This document shows, piece by piece, positions 44,201 to 59,751 of a stretch of 64,000 bases of DNA; the stretch's first letter is position 1, and each line of letters starts with the position of its first letter. Location: contig NC_062219.1 of the NCBI RefSeq assembly GCF_902686445.1, positions 111,291,160 through 111,355,159 on the forward strand, read 5' to 3'. Origin of the DNA: Sciurus carolinensis (lineage: Eukaryota > Chordata > Mammalia > Rodentia > Sciuridae). The translations under genes were made by a program, and so were the position numbers. The notes beneath the pieces were generated by a model that saw only the letters and a list, made by a program, of their open reading frames with translations, was not told the DNA's origin and searched no databases.

Positions 44201-44934
44201 TGGGAGGTTCAGCCTCCCTGCCTTCACAGGACCTTATGGCTCTGGAGCCTCTTTCCCTGGGCCCGCTCTCAGGGTCCAGCATAGAGGGGGTAGACACAAG
44301 GTTAAAGGGAAGAACCAGCCACCCAGTACAGAGGCGAGTCCATTCACACTCCCGGCGAGGCAGTGAGGCTGTGCAGGTGAAAGGAAAGCTTTATCTGTTC
44401 GTGTGACTGCACAGTGCAGAGCTGGGACCACCCCAATCCTCCCAAGTGGGAAGAGCATAAGCGGGGGACCAGTCCACTTGACTCAGTCTTTGGCATCCTC
44501 CTCCTGACTCATGCTAACAAGCTTTGAGGCAGGGGTGGAAGAAAATGGACAAAACAAGTTACAGAAAGAAACATGGATCGGACATTTAGCTTCATTCAGG
44601 ACCAACTATAAACCTCACCTCTGCCTGCCAAACCCAATCATCATCCCATGGCAGAGCCCCTTCTTAGTCACTGTCATTTGCTCCAGAGGGGCTGTAACAC
44701 AATTACAAAAATTCAGCCATAATCTCTCCCTATTTTTCATCTTTCTGTTTTATTTCCCAGATTTTCAGAATTTACCCTCATTAAACATACAAGCCCCTGC
44801 CTCCCCTAGCGTCCAGCCCATACTGGTCCAAAAAGCATTTGACATGTCAGTGTCTCCCTCTGCCTGATTCTATGAGGCAGATCAAAATCCCATAGCAAAA
44901 GAGTCTCATGTCATCTTCAGCAAGATCAAAAGCC
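44201..44934. other. Unassigned non-coding sequence
   Basis: A 118-codon + frame at 44511-44867 has no recognisable product. Nothing else is assigned. Confidence 0.4.
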
Positions 44935-45160
44935 CTGGGGCTGGGTGCAGTGGTGAACGCCTGTAATCTCAGCACCGTGGGAGGCTGAGGCAGGAGGATC
45001 CAAAGTTCAAAGCCAGCCTCAGCAACTTAGCAAGGCCCTAAGCAACTTAGCAGGACCCTGTCTCAAAATAAAAAAGAAGAAGGGCTGGGGATGTAGCTCA
45101 GTGGTTAAGTGCCCCCTGGGTTCAATCCCTGGTACCAAAAAAAAAAAAAAAAAAAAATGC
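44935..45160 (+). mobile_element. B1-dID dimeric SINE (complete, relatively young)
   Basis: The best-preserved copy in the window: 'gaacgcctgtaatctcagca', 'gggaggctgaggcaggagga', 'tctcaaaataaaaaagaaga', 'gggctggggatgtagctcag', 'tggttaagtgccccctgggt' and 'tcaatccctggtacc', then about 22 As. Its low divergence and long pure A tail suggest recent insertion. Flanking duplications are short and unclear. Confidence 0.95.
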
Positions 45161-46500
45161 CCCTCAGCAGCGAACAGCCTTGAAGGGCTGTGTGCCAGTC
45201 AGGCCACTGGTTTCATGGCATTTGCATGCTATGGTGGAGTGAAGATGGAAGGCCTCAGTGGAGAAGGGGTGTTCAACTAGACAGAGGCTCCCACACCCCA
45301 GAGAACATAAGTCAATGATGGCTTCGCCCCAAGGCCTGGGGAAAAAGCCAAGGCTGCTGTGAGTGTCACAATCCATCACAGCTGAACAACTGGCACCATG
45401 TGCAGAAGGCAAGTGATAGCCTGCCATCCAGATGGAGACCTCGTTCAAGTTCTCAACCTCAAGCCTCTCTATCCAGCCCCAGCTGCACACAAGTGTATAT
45501 GCACATGAGCATGCGTGCCCTTGTGCTCTGGATGAAGAAAGAGGGTTTGGAAATCCTTGGTCAGAAGGAAGTCCTTGGACAGGAGGGCTAAGCACTCTGC
45601 TTCTTTGGAACACGGCTCCTGCCTTTCTGAGTTCAGAATATGGTTTGGGGCTGAGTCTTCAGCCTTTGAAGCTGAGGCCTGTGATGGGAATTCCCTAGCA
45701 TGAGCTCTGGGTTCACACAGTGGGCAAGGAGATGCCGAGGGTCTGTGTCCACGTGCCATCCCATAACAGTGCAGTGACCTCAGTTAACACCAACGCACTG
45801 GTGATTTAATGAGCAATAACAGAAACAGTAGCAGCCCGACTGCCAAAGTACTGTGGACCTCCAGATCACTTTCCTGGTGCCTAGAGGAGGCCCTGGTTCT
45901 GACCAAGAATCTTCCAGAGAAAATGGGACAGGGAAGAGTTGCACTACTGCTGCACATATGGGATTGGAGTCGCAGCCTGAGCCCTAGCACACACCATTTG
46001 GGACCCATCCACACCTAGAATCAAAAGCACACCCAGCTCCCACCACCTGTGCCTGTCTTTACTTCCTTGAGAGACCATTAGGATGAGCAATCCTACAGGA
46101 GGCGTCCCAGGGGCCCCCAGCTCACCTTCCAGGGGATTTGATGCTCAGGTTTGGGTGCTGACAGCTGGCCCGGCCAAGAGGCGTCACCAAACCACCCGCC
46201 TTGGCGGACTGCTGCCGTGTGAACTGTCTCTGAGCCTCCTCCCGGGGCAGCCACGACTGACGCTGTGGTTCCTGAATGGCTGACAGATTATCCTGGGCCC
46301 CGGGAGAGTTGCAGGAGGATTAGAACTGTCTGCCCCATCCTATTACCCCCTCCAGCTGCTTCTTCCTCGGGAGATCCACTCAGGCGTGCGAAGATGTCAT
46401 CATCTCGGCCACATTAAAACATTTGTAAATGACATTTTCGAAACTGGAGCGTGACGGATGTGTGCTAGTGACTGTGTGTGTGTGTGCCTAAGCCATGAAT
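45161..46500. other. Unassigned non-coding sequence
   Basis: A 149-codon minus-strand frame (45164-45613) and overlapping plus frames have no recognisable product. 46360-46460 is repeat-free with scattered CpG and could be conserved. Confidence 0.4.
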
Positions 46501-47270
46501 CTATCCTCCTGCCTCCAGGGTGGGTTTCGGGGTGGGGAGAGCTGAAGGAATGAATGAAAGCTCCTTAGGGGCCTGTCCACCTCTTGGTCCTGCCCATAAT
46601 ACACTTTTGTCTCTCAAAACCTTTGTCCCTGACCCCCTCCCCAGCCTGAAAGGAGTCTGTGATCCAAGAGCCCATGTTGGGAAAGCACATCTGGAGACCA
46701 TCCCTCCCGGCGGCTCTGCCTGTGCCATGTGCAGTCCTACAGGCAGCACAGCTGGGCCCCACCAGCAGCGACACACAGGCCTCCCCTTTTGTCCCCACAC
46801 CCCAGATGCTGCCCTTCCTTTCTTCTCAGCCCATTCCTCCCTCACTGGAGGTGTCGGGAGCTTCCACAGGGAAGAAGCCCTCCCTGACTCAGGGACATCA
46901 TCAGACCTGCCAGGCCTGGCTGAGCCCCGTGTGCAGTCACTGCAGACCTGCATCCGGGTGCCACTGTCCCCAGCAAGCTCTGTGGGGTCAGTGTCTGTGG
47001 TGGCCTTGCTGCAGGATGTGGGTTGCCCCTGTGCATCTGGCTGTACTACCAACCAGAGCTCCGAAAGCTGGAGGGAGACTCCCCTCTAAAGGGACAGAGA
47101 CCACACAGCCATGTGGGAGGGCACGTTCCCTTCAGCCCTGCATCCTTAGAGAGGAACTCCTTGGGGAGAGCCAGCTCCCGCCCCACCAAGTTGTCATCCA
47201 GGTTTCTCAGGAGTTGGAGGTGAACAGGATTGTCACATTCGGGCCATTTTCCTTCCCAGAGACCAAGTGA
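46501..47270. other. GC-rich, stop-poor block with overlapping long frames
   Basis: The three longest non-LINE frames of the window overlap here: plus 46659-47270 (203 codons), plus 46520-47089 (189) and minus 46501-47052 (183). The products are rich in Pro, Ser, Gln and Cys, have no motif that I recognise, and no Kozak-plus-splice context is evident. Openness in three frames at once indicates stop-poor composition. I do not call a gene. Confidence 0.4.
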
Positions 47271-49093
47271 GCAGGCTGGGATCGCTCCTCAGCCCGCCCT
47301 GCCACTCCATGATGCCCGTGACCCTGCAGCAGTGCAGGGCACTCTGGGTGAAGTCAGGGACCTGTCTCCACCCCAGCTGAGGGACGGGGAATCAGTCTCT
47401 CTCCTCTGGCCCAAGACTGGGAGAGGCAACAGCCTGGAAATATCACAAATCCCATTCCTTCCACCATTTTCTAAGTTTCATGAAAAATTCTGTGGTTATG
47501 CTTCAACCTCAGACAATGACAGAGAAATTGGAATGTTGCTTTGTTCAAGAAATAAAATAATAAAGGACGGATTGTGTTCTTTTCATTGAAATTCTCCCTA
47601 ACATAGTAGGATGACATTCTTATAGCTTATTGTAACAAATTAAAATAAGAATTGATGTATAAATCACACAATAAAATGAAGTATTTTATTCCTAAATAAA
47701 CTATGCTATAAATAGTATTAAACAATCTGCTGTTGTAGAAGCTGTGCTGCAAATCAATCATGAAACCAATCAATACTTTCCAAATCATTTCTGAAGTTAT
47801 AGAAATGATCTGATAAGATCTTACAATACTTTACTCAACTGTCACTAGTCAAATGATAAGTATGTCTAATTATTTTGACCTATAGGACTATATCAAACTC
47901 TTCTGAAGTTTCCCTTTATAAGTTAATGTCACTAGGTAGCTTTAGTTTGAGTAGGTAGTTATTGTTTATGGTACTGGGTCTTCTCAGTTCCTGCCGGACT
48001 TACAGCAACACATTAAAACTTTTTCTAACTCTTGTAATACTGTTTGTGACTTTTTCTATTCCACATCTATATAATTGAAGGAGTCACCCAAACTTATTTA
48101 TTGGAATGTCATACCTCATTGACCTCACCTTAAAAAACCCAAATATCCATTTAGTCATGCTTCCAGATTGAATACATTGGAAGATCATGAACTTTCATTC
48201 TATTTTTCACTTCGTTGTTATCAAACAATAGATTTTCTTTCTTTTAAAAAGGATTCAATTTTCTTGAGAAAGAGACTTTTTGTTGTTTCAAACGACAATG
48301 TAAATCAGTCCTGGGAGTTCCAGCAGGAAACGTGGAACACAGAGTGGACAATTGGAAAAGATGGAAATAAAGGGACTCTTGACTATTTCATTACTTCTGT
48401 TAAAACAAATATCCAACCCCTGATAGGATATCACTTATTAAAGTAGAATCTCTAAAAACAAATTTCATTTTCGAAGTGTTCCACCATGGCCATGTATGGT
48501 TTCTGTGAAAACAGATATCCCAGCCCTGACAGGATCTCCAGCCTGCTTTTAGAGTTCTGAGGCTGCAGCCTGGCTTCTGAGTCTGGATATTCTCCCAGAT
48601 TTCATAATTTAAACTTGAAGCTCTTCAAATACATAATTTAATCCCTAACAATCTTTTATTTGAAAAAGGGTGATACACATAAAGGAAAGATGGAGCAAAG
48701 ATTTGAAGTGGCATTGCTTGAATCTCCCAAAGTCACTGAACATAGGGACAGACTTCAATAGATTAAAACACCTGGAAATTTTTCTAAAATTTTGGGTTGA
48801 TCAGATTTTCTTCATGGTGTTACACTGGTACACCTCACTACAAAATTAATTAATGAAATTAATTGAGAATTTCATGAACTATTATATCTCAGTGAAAAAT
48901 TAGTGTTCCAAGCATTGATAAACTCTGCGGCATTATTTCAGATGTTAGTGCTTCCATAAGATCAACAAAACCCATTAAAGCTATCTTCAAAGTCTTAAAT
49001 TTCACAAATTAGTAAATTAATATTTTAATCTGAAACGGTTGAAGCTTCATCAATGATAGTTGACATCTTATAGCTTTGATGTGTAAGTTTTAC
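47271..49093. other. Unassigned sequence, AT-rich from 47500
   Basis: A pair of diverged direct repeats of about 40 bp lies at 48394-48432 and 48501-48539. The stretch may contain a decayed DNA-transposon or LINE body, but I cannot support a name. It forms the left flank of the long L1. Confidence 0.4.
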
Positions 49094-49106
49094 AAAAAGC
49101 AATGTT

Positions 49107-50586
49107 TGAAAGAGAGATCCAAGATGGCGGACTAGAGGGAGGCTGCGTTTCTTGTCGCTCCATAACTCCGGTTTCAAGCAGAGGATATCTGTTTCTTGGT
49201 GAGGCAGTTTTTGCTGCTTATCCATCCCCTGCTGTTTACCCCATTTGTCTACTGTGATCACCTGCAGTCTGCCAGCATATCGACGCCTTTTTTGAGTGCA
49301 GATTGCTCACTGTCAGGCGCCTATCATCCGCCATTTGCCTGCCTCTTGCCTGTCCATCGCCTGCCTTTCACCTACCCATCACCCACCACCCGAAGTTCAC
49401 CTCCCGACAGCTGCCAGCAGACTGACCGCAGACTACAGTGGCATGCCAGCTACCTGCTGTTGCCTGGAAGTTCACTGTTACAGTACCTGCAGGTTTGATT
49501 ACAAGTGGCTGCCGCCATTTTGAGACAACAGCCAGGCCCCGTAGGACCCCTGGATGGACTGACTGAGCCCCGTCTCCAGGATCCCTCAGCCCGACCAATC
49601 ACTCCCTGCCTCTGGGGCCCTCACATCAACTGACTTCTCCCTGCCACCAGGATCCACAGACCAACTGACTGCGCCCTATCACCGGGACCCCAGACCGACT
49701 GATTGCAACTGGCCTCCAGGATCCCACAACCACACCAAACACACCCGACCTCCAGGACCCCAGCCTGACCAACCAAACCCTGCCTCCAGGACCTCCTGCT
49801 GACCATGGCCACATCCTGAGCTGCAGCTCCCCATTTGCCAACACATTTTGAAGCCCGAGTGGCCATCTTGGATAATCCTGGAAGCCGGAGCTCTGATCTT
49901 TGGGTGGGGCAAATCCCATCCTGCAACACCTGCTGGAGGCTTAAAGCTCAATGTCAGGTACCTCTCCTGCATCAGGCTACTGAACACTGGGAGATTTCAT
50001 TACTATATGACTGTCATACTGTAGATTTTCTTTTTTCTCCTTATTGAAAAAATTTAAGTTTTTATTCCTTTACTTTCCTTGCTCTCTTTTCCTTTTGTTT
50101 ACCTGTACCCTCAGAGTCTCTTTCTCCCTTTTTTGCATGCTAACATCCAATTTCTTTTGATTACACTCTCACCCTTTCTATTATCTAGAACTTCTGTATA
50201 TTCTATTCTTATCCCATTAACAGCCACATTCTACATCCCTGTGTATCCTCTTTGTCCTCCATTTGAAACTGCAGACCTTATTGCAAATCTGTTTGTTTTA
50301 CTGAAGATAATATTTGAACTCATTCTGTTTATTATGACAATTTTGTTATTGTTCTCATAGGGACTATTTGGTCTAGGATTGCATAGTGTCTGAATTGGGC
50401 ACTGCTAATATTGATCTCCCCTTAAAGAAAAGGTTTTGAAAACCTATAGGGCCACTATAAGCCTATAGGGGGAAATCTGCAATACCCCAGATCCGCACTG
50501 CTAGAGGGGAAGATACATGAACAACATGAAAAAACAAGGGAAGAAAATGATCCAAACAAATCTAGATTCTATATTAATAAAATCCA
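49107..50586 (+). promoter_or_regulatory. L1 5'UTR / internal promoter
   Basis: About 1.48 kb between the left target duplication and ORF1. It starts close to a YY1-type site CCAAGATGGCGG (49119-49130), the position where L1 promoters usually carry one. Two more YY1-type sites occur in reverse: GCCGCCATTTTG at 49511-49522 and GGCCATCTTGG at 49861-49871. It is GC-rich to 49980 and T-rich afterwards. Promoter function is inferred from position and L1 biology. Confidence 0.75.
49535..49810 (+). repeat. Tandem ~35-bp units in the L1 5'UTR
   Basis: About eight degenerate units, each built as GCCTCCAGGAYCCC followed by a GACCAACTGACT-like part and CCCT. Unit starts are near 49537, 49571, 49608, 49643, 49680, 49712, 49748 and 49782, so the period is 32-37 bp. 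This explains the repetitive Pro/Gln-rich chance frames on both strands here. Confidence 0.85.
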
Positions 50587-51535
50587 ATGACTATGTTAGA
50601 AGAGATGTCAGAAAAGGACTTCAGATTATACATGATTAAGATGATTTGCAAAGCAAAGGATGAGATAAGAGAGCAAATGCAGGCAATGAATGATAATACC
50701 AATAAGCTGAAAGAGCAACTGCAGGAAGCAAAAGATCATTTCAACAAAGAGATAGAGATTCTCAAAAAAAATCAAACAGAAATCCTTGAAATGAAGGAAA
50801 CAATAAACCAAATAAAAAACTCAATGGAAAGCATCACCAGAAGACTAGACCACTTGGAAGACAGAACCTCAGACAATGAAGACAAAATATTTAATCTTGA
50901 AAATAAAGTTGCCCAAACAGAGAAGATGGTAAGAAATCATGAACAGAATCTCCAAGAACTATGGGACATCATGAAAAGACCAAATTTAAGAATTATTGGG
51001 ATTGAGGAAGGCACAGAGATACAAACCAAAGGAATGAACAACCTATTCAATGAAATAATATCAGAAAATTTCCCAAACCTGAAGAATGAAATGGAAAATC
51101 AAATACAAGAGGCTTACAGAACACCAAATGCACAAAAATCACAACAGGTCCACACCAAGGCACATTATAACGAAAATGCCTAACATTCAAAATAAAGATA
51201 GGATTTTGAAGGCTGTGAGAGAAAAGCATCAGATTACATATAGGGGGAGACCAATATGGATAGCAGCCGACTTGTCAACCCAGACTCTAAAAGTTAGAAG
51301 GGCCTGGAACAATGCATTTCAAGCTCTGAAAGAACATGGTTGCCAACCAAGAATCCTATACCCAGCAAAACTTACCTTCAGATTTGAAGATGAAATAAAA
51401 TCCTTCCATGAAAAACAAAAGTTAAAAGAATTTACAAATAGAAAGCCTGCGCTACAGAATGTTCTCAACAAAATATTCCATGAGGAAGAAATGAAAAACA
51501 AGAATGGAGGTCAGCAAAAGGAGGAACTACCTTAG
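50587..51535 (+). pseudogene. L1 ORF1 (RNA-binding protein), frameshifted
   Basis: ORF1p is the trimeric RNA-binding chaperone of the L1 ribonucleoprotein. The first frame (50587-51183, 198 codons) gives a long Lys/Glu/Gln-rich coiled coil (residues about 20-125), then the RRM start with RPNLRIIGIEEG (about 138-149) and NFPNL. A +1 shift near 51140-51180 moves the C-terminal domain to the second frame (up to 51535), which has TPRHIITKMP, REKHQITYRG, ADLSTQTLKVRRAW and a YPAKLTFRFEDE segment. The start ATG was chosen because the upstream frame has stops. Total length of about 316 codons is close to the usual L1 ORF1p length. Confidence 0.92.
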
Positions 51536-51590
51536 AGAAAAACCACTCAAAGGAGAAACCAAGCCAACTTAAAAACCAAAAATAAGCCAA

Positions 51591-56091
<4,501 letters not shown>

Positions 56092-56330
56092 TGATCTCAC
56101 TGAAAAGTGGATGATGACACATAATGGGGGTGGGAGGGGGCAAGAATGGAGGAAGGAGGGAGTGTATAGAAGGAAAAGAGGGGTGGGGGGGGAGGAAAAA
56201 ATAACAGAATGAATCGAACATCATTACCCTATGTAAATGTATGATTACGTAAATGGTATGCTGTTACTCCATGTACAAACAGAAACAACATGTATCCCAT
56301 TTGTTTACAATAAAAATAAATTAAAATAAA
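56092..56330 (+). other. L1 3'UTR with polypurine tract and own poly(A) signal
   Basis: A G/A-rich tract (56125-56205) of the kind that is common in L1 3'UTRs, then 'tgtatcccatttgtttacaa', AATAAA (from about 56311) and an A-rich end. The same tail closes the insertions at 29964-30652 and, in older form, 58797-58990. Confidence 0.85.
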
Positions 56331-56617
56331 AAAGATGATAAAAAAGCAATATGTATTTAGTAGAAATCATACTTCAAAATTTGAATTTCACTCTTTTCCT
56401 AACCTAGGATACTCAATCTGGTACTCTCTTGTGATACTGGACAGTAGCGGTGAGCCACAGCTCCCAATCAGTCATGTGATCACTAGGGGACACAAGGGAC
56501 ACTATACAGTATACTATACTGCAAGCTATGATGTTTATTAGGTGGATTGTATGCATTTTCAACTTGGAATATTTTCAATTTATGATGGGTTTATCAGGAT
56601 GTAACCATATTGAAAGA
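56331..56617 (+). mobile_element. Tigger-like (TcMar) DNA transposon fragment
   Basis: 'agcaatatgtatttagtaga', 'ggtactctcttgtgatactg', 'agtagcggtgagccacagct', 'cagtcatgtgatcactaggg' and 'tatgatgggtttatcaggat' match, in order, an old Tigger-related consensus that I recall. The left end is missing, and the fragment starts at the L1 A-rich end. Confidence 0.55.
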
Positions 56618-56629
56618 AAAAAGTCCATG

Positions 56630-56633
<4 letters not shown>

Positions 56634-56674
<41 letters not shown>

Positions 56675-56676
56675 GT
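56634..56676. repeat. (CA)n microsatellite
   Basis: About 20 CA units with one AA interruption. Confidence 0.96.
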
Positions 56677-56887
56677 ATAAGTATATATACATGCATATAT
56701 CCACAAAGAATGTTAGAAACATACAGAGAAAAGTAGTGCTAGCATCAGAGAAGTGTTTTTGCTTTTACTTGTATACTTTCTATACTTCTCAGATTTAAAT
56801 AGGCCTTAATAATTTTAAAATAAAGCATTTCATAAAAATTTTAAAAAATAAAAAAATATTTAAAAAAATTTTTAAAAAAGCAATGTT

Positions 56888-58796
56888 CACTTCCTGGTAG
56901 ATAAATGTTCTATAGCGAGCAGGACCAGAAATCTAGAGTATATTAATATGCTCATATTAAAGTTACTGTTTTTTTGAAGTTTATCAAGTATTTCATATCC
57001 AAAAATACTCAGTGATTTTTAACTAACTTCTTGATAGTGCTAGAGAGTCTAATACTACTTTCAAAATGTTTTTATTTCTTCATTAGTCTTTTTTTTTTTT
57101 TTTTAGAAATGCTGATGGTTTCAAATGCTGTTTTATGTAAATGTGATTTACAGTCATCTTTCACTCTTTTCCTCACTGATAACTGCAGCCCGGGATCATG
57201 ACCTTTACCAGCACAAAACTGCCATTCTGATAATATAGCTGAGTGTTTAGTATTCTCGACTTATGAAGACGTGATTTTTGAGTGCCATTTGTATCCCATA
57301 GGTAGATTACCTGCAAAATAGGCCAGCCATGTTTTGATTGGGAAAAAAAAAATCAAATTATAAATTATTTTTCATCCCAGAAATATAAACTATTTGGTTT
57401 ATTTTGTACCAAAGCTTACATGGTATCACAAGACACTCCATTTAGCTTTGTGACATTGGATTGGGAGATGTGCCAAGCTACAGTTGACTACTATTCTGTC
57501 TTTGTTTCCTGAAGAGTGGGAAGATTATCATTTATGATTTTTTAAAAGTAACATTAAGAAACTAATCTCAACTTTATTGTTCCTTTGCTCTGTGTGTGCT
57601 GGGTTTTGTTTGTTTTTTAGAGTATGTTCCATTAATGGAACCAGCAAGATGGTGGACTGAGTCAAAGAAAACTGGAGAGAGCTAGCTATTCATAGTGACT
57701 GAGAGAAAGAATACTTGAATATGATTGCTAATTAGATGTGGAACTGTTAATATCCACAATGCAATAACTCTATCACTTTTGGGGTCATTTTTTTTTCCCT
57801 ACTAGACAGAAGTACTTGTATCTCCAGAAAACAAAATTAATTTACACAGCCACTTAAAACATAATTTGCAACACTCTCAATTTTCAAAAAGTTAACACCT
57901 ATCTTCTTGGATTCATAACATATTCTAAATCAATAGTAAGTAATAAATCAAAGAAATATGCCTCCAGAGACTCCAGTAACTTCCAGGGGCCTGCTATGAA
58001 GTGCTTAGTACTGAAAGAACATGTAATCGTCCCTTTGCCTAATTCCAAATTTTGACTAATTTTTCTGAACAGTTTTCCCTGTGATTATAAATAATTTCCA
58101 AGTGTTATTCTTAGTCTCACCATGTTTGTCCTGATTAACTTACAGATGCACAGAAAGAAATGTTAGTTAACATACATAATATTGTAAGTACAATATTGTA
58201 AGTACAATTCATAATATTGTACTTACTTGTAAGTATGGTCAACAAATACAGACCATGTAATACGAAGCAGTGTTGTGACCAGAAAATGGACATCTGAAGA
58301 CTGTGTAAGAAACTGTATTTTCAAGAACCTCTTTTACTTTAATATTTTTCATTATTTTCATTGTTGCCCTTATTTGTTTTACTATTCTGAAGTTAGGGCC
58401 CCAGGAAAATCATCTCCACCAATATATATCTACACATATAGATCTATTCTAGCTATAAACAACTGTGAATTTCTTTCTTCCTAAGATCCACTAAATCTGG
58501 ACTGCCAAGAAACAACCTTTCTATAAGCCAAAGAATAGATACCCGACCAATTTCCCAGGAGGGATGTGGATATTGGTTGTACATACAAAGTACAACTCCT
58601 GTTCCTTAACGGTGAGCTTATCATATCTGCCAAAAAGATATTGACTCTCTAGTGTGACTCAACATGTCTTTAATTACACAAATTGTCCAACTGGATCCTG
58701 GTTTTTTTTTTTTTTTTAAAAGAGAACAAGTTTTTACTGTATTTATAAAAATAACTGCATTGCCATTGAAAGTACAAAGATTTTTTAGATTATGTA
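56888..58796. other. Unassigned AT-rich sequence
   Basis: T/A runs at 57088-57104 and 57789-57796. A perfect tandem 14-mer plus inverted copy lies at 58178-58226. No gene or repeat family assigned. Confidence 0.4.
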
Positions 58797-58990
58797 GAAG
58801 GAAATGAGAGGGAGGGGATATGAAAAATGGTGGAATGAGACAGACATCATTACCTTATGTACATGTATGATTACATGAATGGTATGAATCTACATCATGC
58901 ACAACCATAGAAATGAAATAATGTACCCCATTTGTGTATGAAGAATCAAAATGCAGTCTGTAAAAAATTAAAAAAAAAATAATAAAAAAA
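58797..58990 (+). mobile_element. L1 3'UTR fragment
   Basis: 'gggatatgaaaaatggtgga', 'ttaccttatgtacatgtatg', 'attacatgaatggtatgaat' and 'aatgtaccccatttgtgtat' plus an A-rich tail are a diverged version of the long L1's 3'UTR (56190-56330). Severe 5' truncation; target duplications not identified. Confidence 0.8.
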
Positions 58991-59199
58991 GAATGACAAT
59001 ACCATATTTTTATATTTTAAATAGCAGAGAAAAGTATAACTAATGTCCTTGTTAGGAACCTGTTCATACTGCAGGTTTGTTTGCTTTTTCTTGCACATCT
59101 CTATAGGACCCTCTGTGACTGATCCGTGGCTAGTCCCTAGGAACACAGTTCCTGGAAGGATCTTGATGTTAATGATTTATCACTTTGTTCTATACATCT

Positions 59200-59530
59200 A
59201 GAGCAGTGGACATACCAGCTTATCATGATGGCTTTGCACAAACATCAAGGTGGATGGTGTGATTTTGTTGGAGTTCTGAATTCAGGTTGTCATGCCTGGT
59301 TACAGAACAGAATGTACCTGTGTGATCAGCCCTTCATAAAACGTGAGAGAAAACATGCTATGTGCAACCCCATTTGGGGCTGAAGCCTGTGTCTAACCTT
59401 CTGTTGCGCATGGCACGTTTCACATCCTTTTTTGTAATAAACTGAGCTGTGATTATAAGTGGCTGACAGGTTTTGTGAATCCTAAAACAAGCAAATTGTA
59501 AGGTGGTCTTGAGTCCCCTGAAACAACCCT
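59200..59530 (+). mobile_element. ERV LTR-like fossil (tentative)
   Basis: 'tttgtaataaactgagctgt' (a poly(A) signal context), 'ggctgacaggttttgtgaat' and 'aaattgtaaggtggtcttga' follow the U3/R/U5 order of an old retroviral LTR. Boundaries and class are unknown. Confidence 0.4.
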
Positions 59531-59696
59531 TCAAAGAACCTTATATTTTTAAATGTAAACTTTTTTAAAAGTAAGAAAGTTTTATAGTTTGCTTTGATAA
59601 CGTTAGCACAAAGCACAGAAATTCAATCTGAAACATGGGATCTCGCGCTATCTAGGTAAGTAAAAATATTTTACTACCACTTAAGAGCAGACTGAA

Positions 59697-59737
59697 ACTA
59701 AATAGGACAAATGATTAAAAAAAAAAAAAAAAAAAAA
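59697..59737 (+). mobile_element. Tiny retroposed insert (20 bp plus A tail)
   Basis: ACTAAATAGGACAAATGATT followed by about 21 As is flanked by AAGAGCAGACTGAA (59683-59696) and AAGAGCAGACCGAA (59738-59751), one mismatch in 14. This is the signature of target-primed reverse transcription with extreme 5' truncation. The parent is unknown. Confidence 0.8.
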
Positions 59738-59751
59738 AAGAGCAGACCGAA

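Larger units (their letters stand above)
56331..56874 (+). other. Probable L1 3'-transduced segment
   Basis: It lies between the L1's own A-rich end and the right copy of the 13-bp target duplication. It holds part of a DNA-transposon fossil (56331-56617), a CA microsatellite (56634-56676) and a second AATAAA at 56819-56824 followed by an A/T-rich tail. The transposon's left part is absent from the DNA upstream of the L1, which supports the view that the piece arrived with the L1. Confidence 0.65.

Noticed and set aside
49535..49810. CRISPR-like array or coding tandem repeat
   Set aside because: Units are degenerate and contiguous without unique spacers, lie in an L1 5'UTR, and the host is a mammal.
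50626..50811. Minus-strand frame antisense to L1 ORF1
   Set aside because: Shadow of the L1 coding strand.
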